From Olsenella sp. An293 (GTDB taxonomy: Bacteria > Actinomycetota > Coriobacteriia > Coriobacteriales > Atopobiaceae): a DNA stretch of 64,000 nt. Under the pieces are notes generated by a model that did not search any database, was not told where the DNA came from, and was given only the letters and a program-made list of their open reading frames with translations. This document shows, piece by piece, positions 41,641-50,622 of this stretch (the first letter of the stretch is position 1; the number at the start of each line of letters is the position of its first letter). Position numbers and translations under genes: made by a program. Where the stretch lies: positions 1-64,000 of the forward strand of contig NZ_NFIT01000013.1 in the NCBI RefSeq assembly GCF_002159495.1, given 5' to 3'.

Positions 41641-43485
41641 CTACATGCTCTGGGGAGCGCTCACGCCGATGAGCTCGAGGGTGAGCGCGAGCACGCGCCG
41701 CGTCGCGTCGACGGCCGCCAGGCGCGCGTGGGAGAGCGCGTCGTCGAGCGGGCGGCCCTTGCCGGGGAGGACCTGGCAGGCGGCGTAGAAGGAGTGGAAC
41801 TCCGCCGCGAGCTCCTCCGCGTAGTGCGTGAGGCGGAAGGGCGCCCGGTCGCGCGCGCAGCTCTCGACGAGCCCCGGGAGCTCGGAGAGCTTGCGGGCGA
41901 GGGCCGCCTCGGCGGGCTGGGTGAGAAGCCCCAGGTCGTAGCCGTCGCCCACCGCGCGGCGCGCGACCTCGTCCATGCCCAGCCCCGCGGCCTCCTCGAG
42001 GGTCACGTCGGCGCCTCGGCGCAGGATGGAGCAGATGCGCGCATGCGCGTACTGCACGTAGTAGACCGGGTTGGTGTTGTCCTGCTTCTTCACGCGCTCG
42101 ATGTCGAAGTCGATCATCTGGTTGGAGGACTTCGAGATGAGCGTGTAGCGCGTGGCGTCGGCGCCCACCTCGGCGAGCAGCTCGTCAAAGGTGACCATCG
42201 TGCCCTTGCGCTTGGACATGCGCACGGGGTTGCCGTCGCGCAGCAGGTTCACGAGCTGGCCGAGAAGGACCTCGAACTGCGTGGGGTAGCCGAGCGCCTC
42301 GCAGGCGGACTGGACGCGCTGGATGTAGCCGTGGTGGTCGGCGCCCCAGATGTCGATCACGTGGTCGACACGCTGGAACTTGTTCCAGTGGTAGGCGACA
42401 TCGGAGGCGAAGTAGGTGTACTCGCCGTTGGTCTTGATGAGCACGCGGTCCTTGTCGTCCCCAAAGGTCGTCGAGCGGAACCACAGCGCGCCCGCCTCGT
42501 CGTGATAGAGGTGGCCGAGCTCGCCCAGGGCCGAGAGGGCGCGGTCGACGGCGGAGGTGCCGGACGCGTCCTTCTCGTAGAGGCTGCGCTCGGAGAACCA
42601 AACGTCGAAGTCGCAGCGAGCCTCGTGGCAGGTCTGGCGGATGGAGTCGAGCATCCAGCGGTAGCCGCGCTCGCGGAACTCAGCCATGCGCTCGTCCTCG
42701 GGGACGCCCGCCCAGCGGTCGCCGTCCTCGCGCACGAAGCGGCAGGCGATGTCGACGATGTAGTCTCCGCCGTAGGCGTTGCCGCCGAGGGCCTCGTTGA
42801 AGGCGTCGGTGAGCGGGTGGGTCTCGGGGCGGGAGTCGTCCTCGTCGGCGACGTAGGCCTCGCGGTCGGCGAGAAGCGCCGCGCGGGCGGCGTCGAGGTC
42901 CTTCTCGCCCTGGGCCATCACGTCGAGGAGCTGGCGGTAGCGCATCGAGACGGAGTGGCCGAAGACGTCCATCTGGGAGCCGTGGTCGTTGATGTAGTAC
43001 TCGCGCTGGACCTCGTAGCCGGCGTGCTCGAGCACGCGGCACAGCGAGTCGCCCAGCGCCGCCCAGCGGCCGTGGCCGATGTGCAGCGGCCCCACGGGGT
43101 TGGCCGAGACAAACTCCACCTGGACCTTGGTCCCCGCGCCCAGCTGCGAGCGGGCATAGTCGCGACCCTGCTCGCGCACGGTGCGGAAGACCTCGTTGGC
43201 CGATGCCGCGGCGAGGTAGAAGTTGATGAAGCCGGGGCCGGCCACCTCGACGCGCTCGACGGACGCGTCCTCGGCGATGTGAGAGACGATCGCCTCGGCG
43301 ATCTGGCGCGGGGCGCGGCGGGCGAGCTTGGCGGAGCGCATCGCGACCGTCGAGCTCCAGTCGCCGTTGGCCGAGTCGGCGGGCCGCTCGAAGCCGAGCT
43401 CGGTCACCTCGAACTCCGGGAGCTCCCCGGACTGCTGGGCGGCGGCGATGGCGGCTCGAACGAGCTCCTCGATCTTCTCGGGCAT
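41641..43485 (-). CDS. argS: Arginyl-tRNA synthetase
   Basis: The 614-aa class I synthetase charges tRNA-Arg. It has the ArgS N-terminal Add1 domain, the HIGH motif in SANPVGPLHIGHGRWAALGD, the KMSKS-like RMSKRKGTMV, and a DALR C-terminal anticodon-binding domain. GGGGGAG precedes the ATG. The 367-bp region upstream contains a cluster of palindromes but no T-box was found, so its control is not evident. Confidence 0.96.
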   Translation of the reverse strand: MPEKIEELVRAAIAAAQQSGELPEFEVTELGFERPADSANGDWSSTVAMRSAKLARRAPRQIAEAIVSHIAEDASVERVEVAGPGFINFYLAAASANEVFRTVREQGRDYARSQLGAGTKVQVEFVSANPVGPLHIGHGRWAALGDSLCRVLEHAGYEVQREYYINDHGSQMDVFGHSVSMRYRQLLDVMAQGEKDLDAARAALLADREAYVADEDDSRPETHPLTDAFNEALGGNAYGGDYIVDIACRFVREDGDRWAGVPEDERMAEFRERGYRWMLDSIRQTCHEARCDFDVWFSERSLYEKDASGTSAVDRALSALGELGHLYHDEAGALWFRSTTFGDDKDRVLIKTNGEYTYFASDVAYHWNKFQRVDHVIDIWGADHHGYIQRVQSACEALGYPTQFEVLLGQLVNLLRDGNPVRMSKRKGTMVTFDELLAEVGADATRYTLISKSSNQMIDFDIERVKKQDNTNPVYYVQYAHARICSILRRGADVTLEEAAGLGMDEVARRAVGDGYDLGLLTQPAEAALARKLSELPGLVESCARDRAPFRLTHYAEELAAEFHSFYAACQVLPGKGRPLDDALSHARLAAVDATRRVLALTLELIGVSAPQSM

Positions 43486-43568
43486 GGGTTCTCCCCCGTG
43501 ACTTGGGATTGTTCGCAACTTTTTGAGTGTAGCAGAGGCGCGACGCATCAGGAGACGTCCTCGAGCGG

Positions 43569-43838
43569 CACGAGCACAAATCCGCATTTGCGTGCTCGTG
43601 GGCTTCCACGCACTCGACGACGTCCGCCGGGACCGTGCCCGCACTTCTCGCCCGGCGCATCCGGTGCGGGCCGGGGCGCACTCGATCCGCGCACTTGGCA
43701 GCGTTCGCCGAGAAGGGCCGCGCACTCGATGCGTCACGAGCCCAAATCCGCCCGCACTTGATGAACGCACTCACGAGTGCGGGCAAGGCGCGCCGTCCTT
43801 CTCGACATTCTGGGGCGCAATCTCCGTGCGAGAAGGAC
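43569..43838. repeat. Cluster of five palindromes between argS and pncB
   Basis: Within 270 bp lie CACGAGCAC/GTGCTCGTG (43569-43600), GCCCGCAC/GTGCGGGC (43637-43671), GCCCGCACT/AGTGCGGGC (43750-43784) and GTCCTTCTCG/CGAGAAGGAC (43795-43804, 43829-43838). An 11-bp direct repeat GCGCACTCGAT occurs at 43676 and 43720. The segment CACGAGC-CAAATCCGC occurs twice (43569, 43735). The last pair lies 15 bp after the pncB stop and probably terminates it. The first lies close to the argS promoter region. No gene is seen in this 367-bp gap. Confidence 0.7.
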
Positions 43839-43852
43839 GCGGGCGGCAGCGG

Positions 43853-45343
43853 TTAGTCGGCCGTGGGACGGCCGGACTCCTCGCGCTCCTCGCGCGCCAG
43901 GCGGCTGCGGAGCGCCTCGAGGCCCTCCTCGAGGCCCACCGGATAGGTCTGCGGGTTCAGGAAGCGCGCGACCGCGGGGTCGAGGCGCATAAGGGCGTCC
44001 TTGCAGCGCTCGCGGGCGACCTCGATCCCCTCGGGCTCGCAGGCGCGCCGCCCGTGCTCGACGAGCTTGACGAGCAGCTCCTGCGGCTCGCCCTCGAGCG
44101 CGTAGGAGGTGTACGGGTCGAGGATGTCGTACATCTTGCGAGCCACGCCGGGACGGGCGACCTCGTCGACGACGAGCATGTCGGCGGTGGGTCGGCCGGC
44201 GGGGTCGTAGTAGCGCAGGACGCGCTGGACGCCCGGGACCGTGCGCTTGTAGGACTGCTCGGAGAGCTTGATGACCGGCGTCCAGGGCTCGGACTCGTCG
44301 GAGCGCACGGCCGAGAGCTTGTACACGCCGCCGAGCGAGGGCTGGGGGTCGCACGTGGCGAGCTTGGTGCCCACGCCGAAGGAGTCGATCGGCGCGCCCT
44401 GGGCGAAGAGCGACTGGATGGTGTACTCGTCGAGGTCGTTGGAGACCGAGATCTTGACGTAGGGCAGCCCCGCCTCGTCAAAGGCGGCGCGGGCCTCCTT
44501 GGAGAGGCGCGCGAGGTCGCCCGAGTCGAGCCGCACGGCGGAGAGCCGCTCGCCGGCCTCCTCCATCTCCTTGGCCACGGTGATGGCGTTGCGGATGCCC
44601 TGGTGGACGTCGTAGGTGTCGAGGAGCAGCACGCAGTTCTTGGGGCTCGACTTCGCGAAGGCGCGGAAGGCCTCGAGCTCGCTCGGGAAGGCCATGACCC
44701 AGGAGTGGGCGTGCGTGCCAAAGACGGGGATGCCGTAAATCTTGCCCGCGAGCACGTTGGAGGTCGAGGACGCGCCGGCGATGTAGGAGGCGCGCGCGAC
44801 GGCCAGGCCGCCGTCGGGGCCCTGGGCGCGGCGCAGGCCGAAGTCGGAGACCGGGTGACCCTCGGCAGCGCGGACGACGCGCGCGGTCTTGGTGGCCACG
44901 AGCGTCTGGAAGTTCACGAGGTTGAGCAGGGCCGTCTCGATGAGCTGGCAGTCGATGACCGGGCCCTCCACGCGCACCATGGGCTCGCGCCCGAAGACGA
45001 TCTGCCCCTCGGGCACCGCGTGGATCGTGAGGTCGAGCCGGTGGTTTCGCAGATACTCGAGGAAGTCGGGCTTGAACATGGGGCCGCCGCCGGGGGCCGG
45101 CAGCGAGGCGAGAAACTCGATGGCGTCGTCCTCGAAGACGAAGTTCTCCACGAGCTCGGCGAGCTGGCCCGTGCCGCAGCACACCGCGTAGCCGCCGTCG
45201 AAGGGGTTGTCGCGGAAGAAGGCGTTGAAGCACGCCTGCCCGTTCGCGAGGCCCGACTCCCAGAACCCCTGGGCCATCGTGAGCTCGTAGAGGTCGGTGT
45301 TGAGCGAGACGTCCGTGGGCTTGGTGCGGTCAGTGAGCGACAT
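43853..45343 (-). CDS. pncB: Nicotinate phosphoribosyltransferase
   Basis: The 496-aa enzyme makes nicotinate mononucleotide in the NAD salvage pathway. The family regions NTDLYELTMAQ at the start, FGLRRAQG, the ASSTSNVLAG loop, the phosphoribosyl-binding VRLDSGDL and FGVGTKLAT are all present. AGGAGAAG precedes the ATG. It is the last gene of a minus-strand run that begins with the small membrane protein at 45663, 8 bp upstream. Confidence 0.95.
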   Translation of the reverse strand: MSLTDRTKPTDVSLNTDLYELTMAQGFWESGLANGQACFNAFFRDNPFDGGYAVCCGTGQLAELVENFVFEDDAIEFLASLPAPGGGPMFKPDFLEYLRNHRLDLTIHAVPEGQIVFGREPMVRVEGPVIDCQLIETALLNLVNFQTLVATKTARVVRAAEGHPVSDFGLRRAQGPDGGLAVARASYIAGASSTSNVLAGKIYGIPVFGTHAHSWVMAFPSELEAFRAFAKSSPKNCVLLLDTYDVHQGIRNAITVAKEMEEAGERLSAVRLDSGDLARLSKEARAAFDEAGLPYVKISVSNDLDEYTIQSLFAQGAPIDSFGVGTKLATCDPQPSLGGVYKLSAVRSDESEPWTPVIKLSEQSYKRTVPGVQRVLRYYDPAGRPTADMLVVDEVARPGVARKMYDILDPYTSYALEGEPQELLVKLVEHGRRACEPEGIEVARERCKDALMRLDPAVARFLNPQTYPVGLEEGLEALRSRLAREEREESGRPTAD

Positions 45344-45351
45344 GGCTTCTC

Positions 45352-45663
45352 CTATCCGAGGACCGTGAGGGCGAGCCACACGAGGGCGACGCCCACGACG
45401 GCGAGGATCACGATCTTCTGGCCGGACGACATCTTGAGGTCGTCCTCGTCGGGCTCCATGAGGGCGCGACCGCGCTCGCGCGCCTCGGCGTCGCGGGCCT
45501 CGCGGGCGCGCTCCGCCTCGGTCTGGGCGCGCTGGGCGCGCAGGCGCTCGAGCTCGGCGCGCTCCGCGGCGTCTCGCTGGGCCTGCTCGCGCGCGGCCTT
45601 CTCCGCGCGCAGCTGCTCGAGCTCGGCGCGCTCCTCGTCGGTGAGACCGTTGTTGTCCGCCAT
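45352..45663 (-). CDS. Small coiled-coil tail-anchored membrane protein
   Basis: The 103-aa protein is a continuous charged helix (residues about 8-70, rich in Glu, Arg and Ala, heptad-like). It ends in one membrane span (VILAVVGVALVWLALTVL). This tail-anchor topology puts the coiled coil in the cytoplasm. AGGGGG precedes the ATG. No family is recognised. It may be cotranscribed with pncB without functional link. Confidence 0.65.
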   Translation of the reverse strand: MADNNGLTDEERAELEQLRAEKAAREQAQRDAAERAELERLRAQRAQTEAERAREARDAEARERGRALMEPDEDDLKMSSGQKIVILAVVGVALVWLALTVLG

Positions 45664-45694
45664 GGTAGCCCCCTGTCTGCAGGATGTGTTCAGT

Positions 45695-46669
45695 TTATAC
45701 CCCTTGCGCGGGCGCGGGTGCCCCAAGCTCGGGACCGCGCACCCCGGTGGCGTCGAACGCCGGGACGAAGCTCTCGGAGACCGTGCCGCCCTCCTGCCAC
45801 CAGATTCGCTCGAAGCCGAGGTCGTCGGCGTGGCAGAGCGAAAGCTCGTACTCCTCCTCGGTCACGCCCCGGGAGAGCTCTCCCCCGGCCCGTCGGCACG
45901 CCTCGTTGGGCGTGTACTGGTTCATCAGCGAGAGGTCCGCCTCGTTGCCGGCGAGCTCCCAGACGCGGTCGAGGACCGCGCACGTGTCGTCGACGTGGCC
46001 CGGCAGCACGAGGTGTCGCACGATGACGCCCCTGAGCATCCGCCCGTCGGCGCCGAGCGCGCGTCCGCCGGCGGCGCGCACGCCCTCGAGCATCGCCTCG
46101 AGCGCCTCCGAGGCGACCTCGGGATAGTCCGGGGCCGCGGAGAGCTCCCCGGCGAGCGCCGCGTCCGCGTACTTGAAGTCGGCGAGCCACACGTCGACCG
46201 TCCCCGAGAGCGCGCGCACCACCTCGGCGAGCTCGTAGCCGGAGGTGTTGCACACTATGGGAATCTCGAGCCCCGCCTCGCGGGCGAGAAGGACCGCGTC
46301 GCGCACCTGCGGCGCGAAGTGAAGCGCGGTCACGAGGTTGACGTTGAGCGCGCCCGCCGCCTGGAGCTCGAGCATCATCTCGGCGAGGCGAGCCGTGGTG
46401 ACCGTAAGGCCGAAGCCCCCGCCCGAGATCTCGTGGTTCTGGCAGAAGACGCAGCGAAGCGGGCAGCCCGAGAAGAAGATCGCGCCCGAGCCGGCGTCCC
46501 CGGATATGGGCGGCTCCTCCCAGAAGTGCAGGGCGCTGCGCGCGACGCGCAGCTCGGAGGTCATGCCGCAGCGTCCGGGACGGCCCTGGGAGCGGCGGGC
46601 GCCGCAGCGGCGCGGGCAGAGCGCGCAGGCGTCATAGGCCCCCGGCGCCAGAAGGTCGGGCTCAGCCAT
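45695..46669 (-). CDS. Radical SAM protein, pyruvate formate-lyase activase-like
   Basis: The 324-aa protein carries the radical SAM cluster motif CPLRCVFCQNHE (CxxxCxxC) and a preceding Cys-rich stretch (CALCPRRCGARR, then CG), a layout of the uncharacterised PflA-like group related to the AmmeMemoRadiSam type. It would cleave S-adenosylmethionine to a radical for an unknown substrate. It overlaps the upstream transferase gene by 8 bp. No glycyl-radical enzyme is adjacent, so activation of pyruvate formate-lyase itself is not established. Confidence 0.85.
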   Translation of the reverse strand: MAEPDLLAPGAYDACALCPRRCGARRSQGRPGRCGMTSELRVARSALHFWEEPPISGDAGSGAIFFSGCPLRCVFCQNHEISGGGFGLTVTTARLAEMMLELQAAGALNVNLVTALHFAPQVRDAVLLAREAGLEIPIVCNTSGYELAEVVRALSGTVDVWLADFKYADAALAGELSAAPDYPEVASEALEAMLEGVRAAGGRALGADGRMLRGVIVRHLVLPGHVDDTCAVLDRVWELAGNEADLSLMNQYTPNEACRRAGGELSRGVTEEEYELSLCHADDLGFERIWWQEGGTVSESFVPAFDATGVRGPELGAPAPAQGV

Positions 46670-47900
46670 CGTCACGCTCGCCCTTCTCGGCCGCGCCCTT
46701 CTCGCCCGAGACCCGCTCGGCCAGAGAGCGGTGACGGTGCAGCTGCTCCGCCTCCTCGTCGAAGGCCGCGTCGCCGGGCGCCACGAGCTCGTCGGAGCCC
46801 GTCTTGGGGTTGTAGTGGTGCAGCAGCACCGGCTCGAAGAGGTGGAGGTGGCGCGCGAAGGCCATGGAACAGAGCAGCAACAGGCAGAAGATGACGATGC
46901 GCGGCACAGTCTCAACCTGAGTCATCACGAGCGAGCCAACGCAGAGCAGCCCGGTCCAGGAGTACATGACCAGGACCGCCTGGCGCTGGTCGTACCCCTC
47001 GTCGATGAGGCGGTGGTGGATGTGGCCGCGGTCGGCGTGGCTGATGCTCACGTGCCCACGCAGGCGGCGCACGATCGCGGAGAAGGTGTCGATGATGGGG
47101 ACGGCGGCGATCACGAGCGGGACGATGATCGTGGTGAGGCCCGCGAAGCGCGTGACCGAGAGCAGCGAGACCGCGCCGAGGGCAAAGCCCAGCGTGAGCG
47201 CCCCGGAGTCGCCCATGAAGACGGAGGCGGGGTGGAAGTTGTAGCGCAGGAAGCCGAGGGAGGAGCCCGCGACCGCCACCGAGAGCGCGGCCGCGTCGAG
47301 CCGTCCCGCCCAGACGGACAGGACGAACATCGTGAAGCTCGCGATGGCGGAGATGCCCGCGGCGAGGCCGTCGAGGCCGTCGATGAGGTTGATGATGTTG
47401 GTGTAGGCCACGAGGTAGAGCACCGTGGCGGGATAGGCCACCCAGCCGAGCTGGATGAAGCCGCCCGGCTCGAAGGGGTTGGAGATGTCCCCGATCACCA
47501 GCCCGCCCGCGACGGCGATCGTGGCGGCGAGGACCTGCCCGAGGAGCTTCTGTCGGGGCCTGAGGGAGAAGCGGTCGTCCAAAAGGCCCGTGGCAAAGAT
47601 GACGACGAAAGCGGCCACGAGCATGGCGTAGTTGACGTCGAGCTTGGGCGAGGGGACGAGCACGACGGGCCAGCCCAGGCTCATGGTGCCAACGTACTGC
47701 ACCGCGAAGGCGGCGACGATGCCCAGGAAGATGGCTATTCCGCCCATGCGCGGGATGGGAGACTTGTTGATCCTGCGAGCGTTGGGGTAGTCGACCGCGC
47801 CGCACCAGACGGCGACTTTGCGCGCGAGCGGCGTGGTGAGGATCGTCGTCAGGAGCGCGGCGAGAAAGAGGCACAGGTACGGAATCAGGTCTGGTACCAC
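46662..47900 (-). CDS. Undecaprenyl-phosphate sugar-1-phosphate transferase (WecA/TagO type)
   Basis: The 412-aa integral membrane enzyme has about ten spans and the family motifs: GLLDDRFSL (Asp pair for Mg), NIINLIDGLDGLAAG, GDSGAL and the HADRGHIHHRL histidine loop. Such enzymes attach GlcNAc-1-phosphate or a similar sugar to undecaprenyl phosphate, starting wall teichoic acid or surface polysaccharide synthesis. A GTG start is used with GGGGAG close by. The C-terminal 60 residues are a charged cytoplasmic tail. The exact sugar is not determined. Confidence 0.88.
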   Translation of the reverse strand: MVPDLIPYLCLFLAALLTTILTTPLARKVAVWCGAVDYPNARRINKSPIPRMGGIAIFLGIVAAFAVQYVGTMSLGWPVVLVPSPKLDVNYAMLVAAFVVIFATGLLDDRFSLRPRQKLLGQVLAATIAVAGGLVIGDISNPFEPGGFIQLGWVAYPATVLYLVAYTNIINLIDGLDGLAAGISAIASFTMFVLSVWAGRLDAAALSVAVAGSSLGFLRYNFHPASVFMGDSGALTLGFALGAVSLLSVTRFAGLTTIIVPLVIAAVPIIDTFSAIVRRLRGHVSISHADRGHIHHRLIDEGYDQRQAVLVMYSWTGLLCVGSLVMTQVETVPRIVIFCLLLLCSMAFARHLHLFEPVLLHHYNPKTGSDELVAPGDAAFDEEAEQLHRHRSLAERVSGEKGAAEKGERDDG

Positions 47901-48062
47901 GTCTCCCCTCTCGTCGTTCCGTAGCTTGCTGCCCTGCCATGATAGCCGAAGCGCCGCGCCAGACAAACGGAGCGAGAAAAACGCACGTACATCTCTACTC
48001 TTGCCGAGAAGGACCACCAAGTCAAGACTGGTATCGCCCTGCGGGCCCCGTATAGTAGGAGG

Positions 48063-48225
48063 TGTCGTCCCCCTGCGGTCAAACTGGGTGAACCGACAAG
48101 CGTTACGAGGGAGTCCGATATCTCGTGTTCAGTACGGGTATCCTCCGTTGATGAGGAAGCCGGAACGCGCGATGGGGACGCCCACCTTCTGAGAGGTGGG
48201 TTCATTATTCGCCGCAGGGGGCGTC
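48063..48225 (+). ncRNA. Candidate 6S-like regulatory RNA
   Basis: A non-coding stretch upstream of tRNA-Ala folds as a long closed hairpin. CCCCCTGCGG (48069-48078) pairs with CCGCAGGGGG (48212-48221). GCGTT (48100-48104) pairs with AACGC inside. A 3'-side hairpin CCCACCT-loop-AGGTGGG (48181-48200) is followed by TTCATT. A closing stem, a large central bubble and a 3' hairpin of this type are features of 6S RNA, which mimics an open promoter to bind RNA polymerase. A TATAGT box lies at 48051. The call is by structure only. Confidence 0.5.
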
Positions 48226-48274
48226 TTGCTGTCGCGCGGCCCCTCTCGCCATGGCGGGGACCCAAAATCCCCGC

Positions 48275-48303
48275 TTGACACCCGAGGGCGAAACCGCCAC
48301 AAT
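48275..48303 (+). promoter_or_regulatory. Promoter of tRNA-Ala
   Basis: A consensus -35 box TTGACA (48275-48280) is followed after 17 bp by CACAAT (48298-48303). The tRNA begins 21 bp downstream. Confidence 0.7.
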
Positions 48304-48323
48304 AACCAACGCGCGATGCGCCT

Positions 48324-48399
48324 GGGGACGTAGCTCAGCTGGGAGAGCGCTGCCTTCGCAAGGCAGAGGCCGGGGGTTCGAATCCCCTCGTCTCCACCA
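48324..48399 (+). tRNA. tRNA-Ala (anticodon CGC)
   Basis: The 76-nt cloverleaf has acceptor GGGGACG with CGTCTCC, anticodon loop TTCGCAA giving CGC, T-loop TTCGAAT, discriminator A and encoded CCA. It reads GCG. Confidence 0.97.
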
Positions 48400-48410
48400 T
48401 GAGATGCCAA

Positions 48411-48446
48411 GGGCCCGGATGACTCCATCCGGGCCCTTCCTTTTTG
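48411..48446 (+). terminator. Terminator of tRNA-Ala
   Basis: GGGCCCGGATG (48411-48421) and CATCCGGGCCC (48426-48436) pair perfectly over 11 bp with an ACTC loop, followed by TTCCTTTTTG. It ends 2 bp before the stop of the convergent ABC ATPase gene and may serve both. Confidence 0.9.
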
Positions 48447-48448
48447 CG

Positions 48449-49282
48449 CTAGGCCCCGTAGGACCCGCGAAGCGAGTACCACCCGCCGGACTCCCCCACC
48501 ACGAGTGGGACGTCAAAGAGCTCGCTCATGACCTCGCCGCGCAAAAGCTCCGCCTTGGGGCCGTCGGCGAAGACCTCGGCGTCCTTGATGAGAAGGACGC
48601 GGTCGATGGCGGGGATGATGTCCTCCGGATAGTGCGTCACGAGCACGACCGAGCGCCCCTCCGCGGCGAGCGTGCCCATCGTCTCGCGGACGTGGTACAT
48701 CCCCTCGGGGTCAAGGCCCGTGCAGGGCTCGTCGAAGATGAGGACCTGCGGGTCGCGCACGAGCTCGCGCGCCACGAGCACGCGGCGCACCTGGCCGGTC
48801 GAGAGCGTCATCACGTCGCGCGCGGCGAGCTCGGCGATGCCCAGGCGCTCGAGCGCGCTTCTCGCGAGCGCGCGATCCCTCTCGCCCACGTTTCCGCGCA
48901 GCGGCAGACCGAGCGTGCCGAAGAGCCCTCCCGTGACGATGTCGATGACCGGCAGGTGCACGCGCACCTGGTCGTGCATCGTGGAGCTCACGATGCCCAG
49001 CGTCCGCTTGATGTCCTCCAGGCGCGGGCGCTCCTGACCTCGAAAGCGCACGGGGGGCTCCTCGCGCCAGACCGGGAACACCTCGCGGGTGAGCAGCTGG
49101 ATGAAGGTCGACTTGCCCGCGCCGTTGGGGCCCAGAAGCGCCACGTGCTCGCCCTCGCCGAGCGTGAAGTCGCCCACGTGCAGGATGGTCTTGCCGCCGC
49201 GAACCACGCTCGCGTCGTGGATCTGGAAGAGCGGGGTCGCGGACGTCCGTGCGGCCGTCCCGTCCTTCTCGATGGTTTCCAT
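48449..49282 (-). CDS. ABC-type ATP-binding protein (YlmA/ModF-like)
   Basis: The 277-aa ATPase has Walker A GPNGAGKST, a signature LSTGQVRRVLVAREL (S-T-G-Q instead of S-G-G-Q) and Walker B VLIFDEPCTGLDPEG. No permease is adjacent. The family of stand-alone ATPases with this signature includes YlmA- and ModF-like proteins of unclear role. The ATG follows AAGGGG. It is convergent with tRNA-Ala and divergent from ilvA. Confidence 0.85.
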   Translation of the reverse strand: METIEKDGTAARTSATPLFQIHDASVVRGGKTILHVGDFTLGEGEHVALLGPNGAGKSTFIQLLTREVFPVWREEPPVRFRGQERPRLEDIKRTLGIVSSTMHDQVRVHLPVIDIVTGGLFGTLGLPLRGNVGERDRALARSALERLGIAELAARDVMTLSTGQVRRVLVARELVRDPQVLIFDEPCTGLDPEGMYHVRETMGTLAAEGRSVVLVTHYPEDIIPAIDRVLLIKDAEVFADGPKAELLRGEVMSELFDVPLVVGESGGWYSLRGSYGA

Positions 49283-49401
49283 TTGATGCCCCTTCGCCTC
49301 GAGTCGGGACGTCCGCGTCCCGGCAGGACTACTATAGACAAACGAAAATCCGCGGAGACGGCCCCGTAACGAGCCGTCTACTTTTGTTGGGGGGAGTCGT
49401 C

Positions 49402-50622
49402 ATGGCCGAGATGCTCACGCTCGAGGCGTTCGAGGAGGCCTCGGAGAAGGTCAAGGAGGTCACGCAGGAGACCAAGCTCGTGGAGAGCCCGTCGTTCTCA
49501 GCGCAGTGCGGCAACCGCGTCTGGCTCAAGCCCGAGAACATGCAGCGCACCGGCGCCTACAAGGTGCGCGGCGCCTACTACAAGATCTCGACCCTCTCGC
49601 CCGAGGAGCTCTCGCGCGGCCTCATCACCGCGAGCGCGGGAAACCACGCCCAGGGCGTCGCCTACGCCGCGTCGCGAGCGGGCGCCCGCTCCGTCGTGGT
49701 GATGCCCACGACCACCCCGCTGATCAAGGTCGAGCGCACCAAGGGCTACGGCGCCGAGGTCGTCCTGCACGGCGACGTCTACGACGAGGCCTGCGACTAC
49801 GCCCTCGAGCTCGCCGAGCGCGAGGGGCTCACCTTCATCCACCCGTTCAACGACCCCACCGTCGCCACGGGCCAGGGTACCATCGCCATGGAGGTCGTCC
49901 AGGAGCTGCCGCTCGTCGACACCATCCTCGTGCCCGTGGGCGGGGGCGGCTTGGCCTGCGGCGTGGCGACCTTCGCCAAGCTCCACAACCCCAAGATCCG
50001 CGTCATCGGCGTGGAGCCCGAGGGGGCGCCCTCGCTCACCGCGGCGCTCGAGGCGGGGCACCCCGTCCGCCTGCCCTCCGCCAACACCATCGCCGACGGC
50101 ACCGCCGTGCTCGAGGTGGGAGACCAGGTCCTCCCCTACCTGCGCGACAACCTCGACGACGTCATGACCGTGCCCGACGACGAGCTCGTCGTGGCCTTCC
50201 TCGACATGGTCGAGAACCACAAGATGATCGTCGAGAACTCGGGCCTTCTCACCGTCGCCGCCCTGAAGCACCTGCCCGCCGAGAACCGCCGCGTGGTCTC
50301 GATCCTCTCGGGCGGCAACATGGACGTCATCACGATGAGCTCCGTCGTCCAGCACGGCCTGATCATGCGCGACCGCATCTTCACCGTGAGCGTGCTTCTG
50401 CCCGACCGCCCCGGCATGCTCGTGCGCGTGGCGCAGGCCGTCGCCGAGCAGAACGGCAACGTCATCAAGCTCGAGCACAACCAGTTCGTCTCGACCAACC
50501 GCAACGCCGCCGTGGAGCTGCGCGTCACGATCGAGGCGTACGGGACCGACCACAAGCGGCAGATTGTCGCGGCGCTCGAGGCCGCGGGCTTCTCGCCCTC
50601 CCTCGTCCAGACCTCGCTCTAG
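49402..50622 (+). CDS. ilvA: Threonine ammonia-lyase with C-terminal ACT domain
   Basis: The 406-aa PLP enzyme deaminates threonine to 2-oxobutyrate, the first step to isoleucine. The PLP lysine lies in RTGAYKVRGAY (Lys54), and the phosphate loop is VGGGGLACG. An ACT-type regulatory domain covers about residues 325-400 (VSVLLPDRPGMLVRVA). It is the shorter single-ACT form. GGGGGGAG precedes the ATG. It sits upstream of the ilvDBNC operon, with an opposite-strand membrane protein gene in between, and uses threonine made by thrB/thrC. Confidence 0.93.
   Translation: MAEMLTLEAFEEASEKVKEVTQETKLVESPSFSAQCGNRVWLKPENMQRTGAYKVRGAYYKISTLSPEELSRGLITASAGNHAQGVAYAASRAGARSVVVMPTTTPLIKVERTKGYGAEVVLHGDVYDEACDYALELAEREGLTFIHPFNDPTVATGQGTIAMEVVQELPLVDTILVPVGGGGLACGVATFAKLHNPKIRVIGVEPEGAPSLTAALEAGHPVRLPSANTIADGTAVLEVGDQVLPYLRDNLDDVMTVPDDELVVAFLDMVENHKMIVENSGLLTVAALKHLPAENRRVVSILSGGNMDVITMSSVVQHGLIMRDRIFTVSVLLPDRPGMLVRVAQAVAEQNGNVIKLEHNQFVSTNRNAAVELRVTIEAYGTDHKRQIVAALEAAGFSPSLVQTSL

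Noticed and set aside
41499-43640. T-box or other riboswitch in front of argS.
   Set aside because: The gap contains palindromes, but no T-box motif, Stem III hallmark or known aptamer core was recognised.
46285-46294. The 10-mer as a Chi or KOPS site.
   Set aside because: Ten copies point one way and nine the other, without regional bias in this window, whereas such sites are polar.
45695-46669. Pyruvate formate-lyase activating enzyme proper.
   Set aside because: The N-terminal cysteine layout and lack of a neighbouring glycyl-radical enzyme fit the uncharacterised PflA-like group better.
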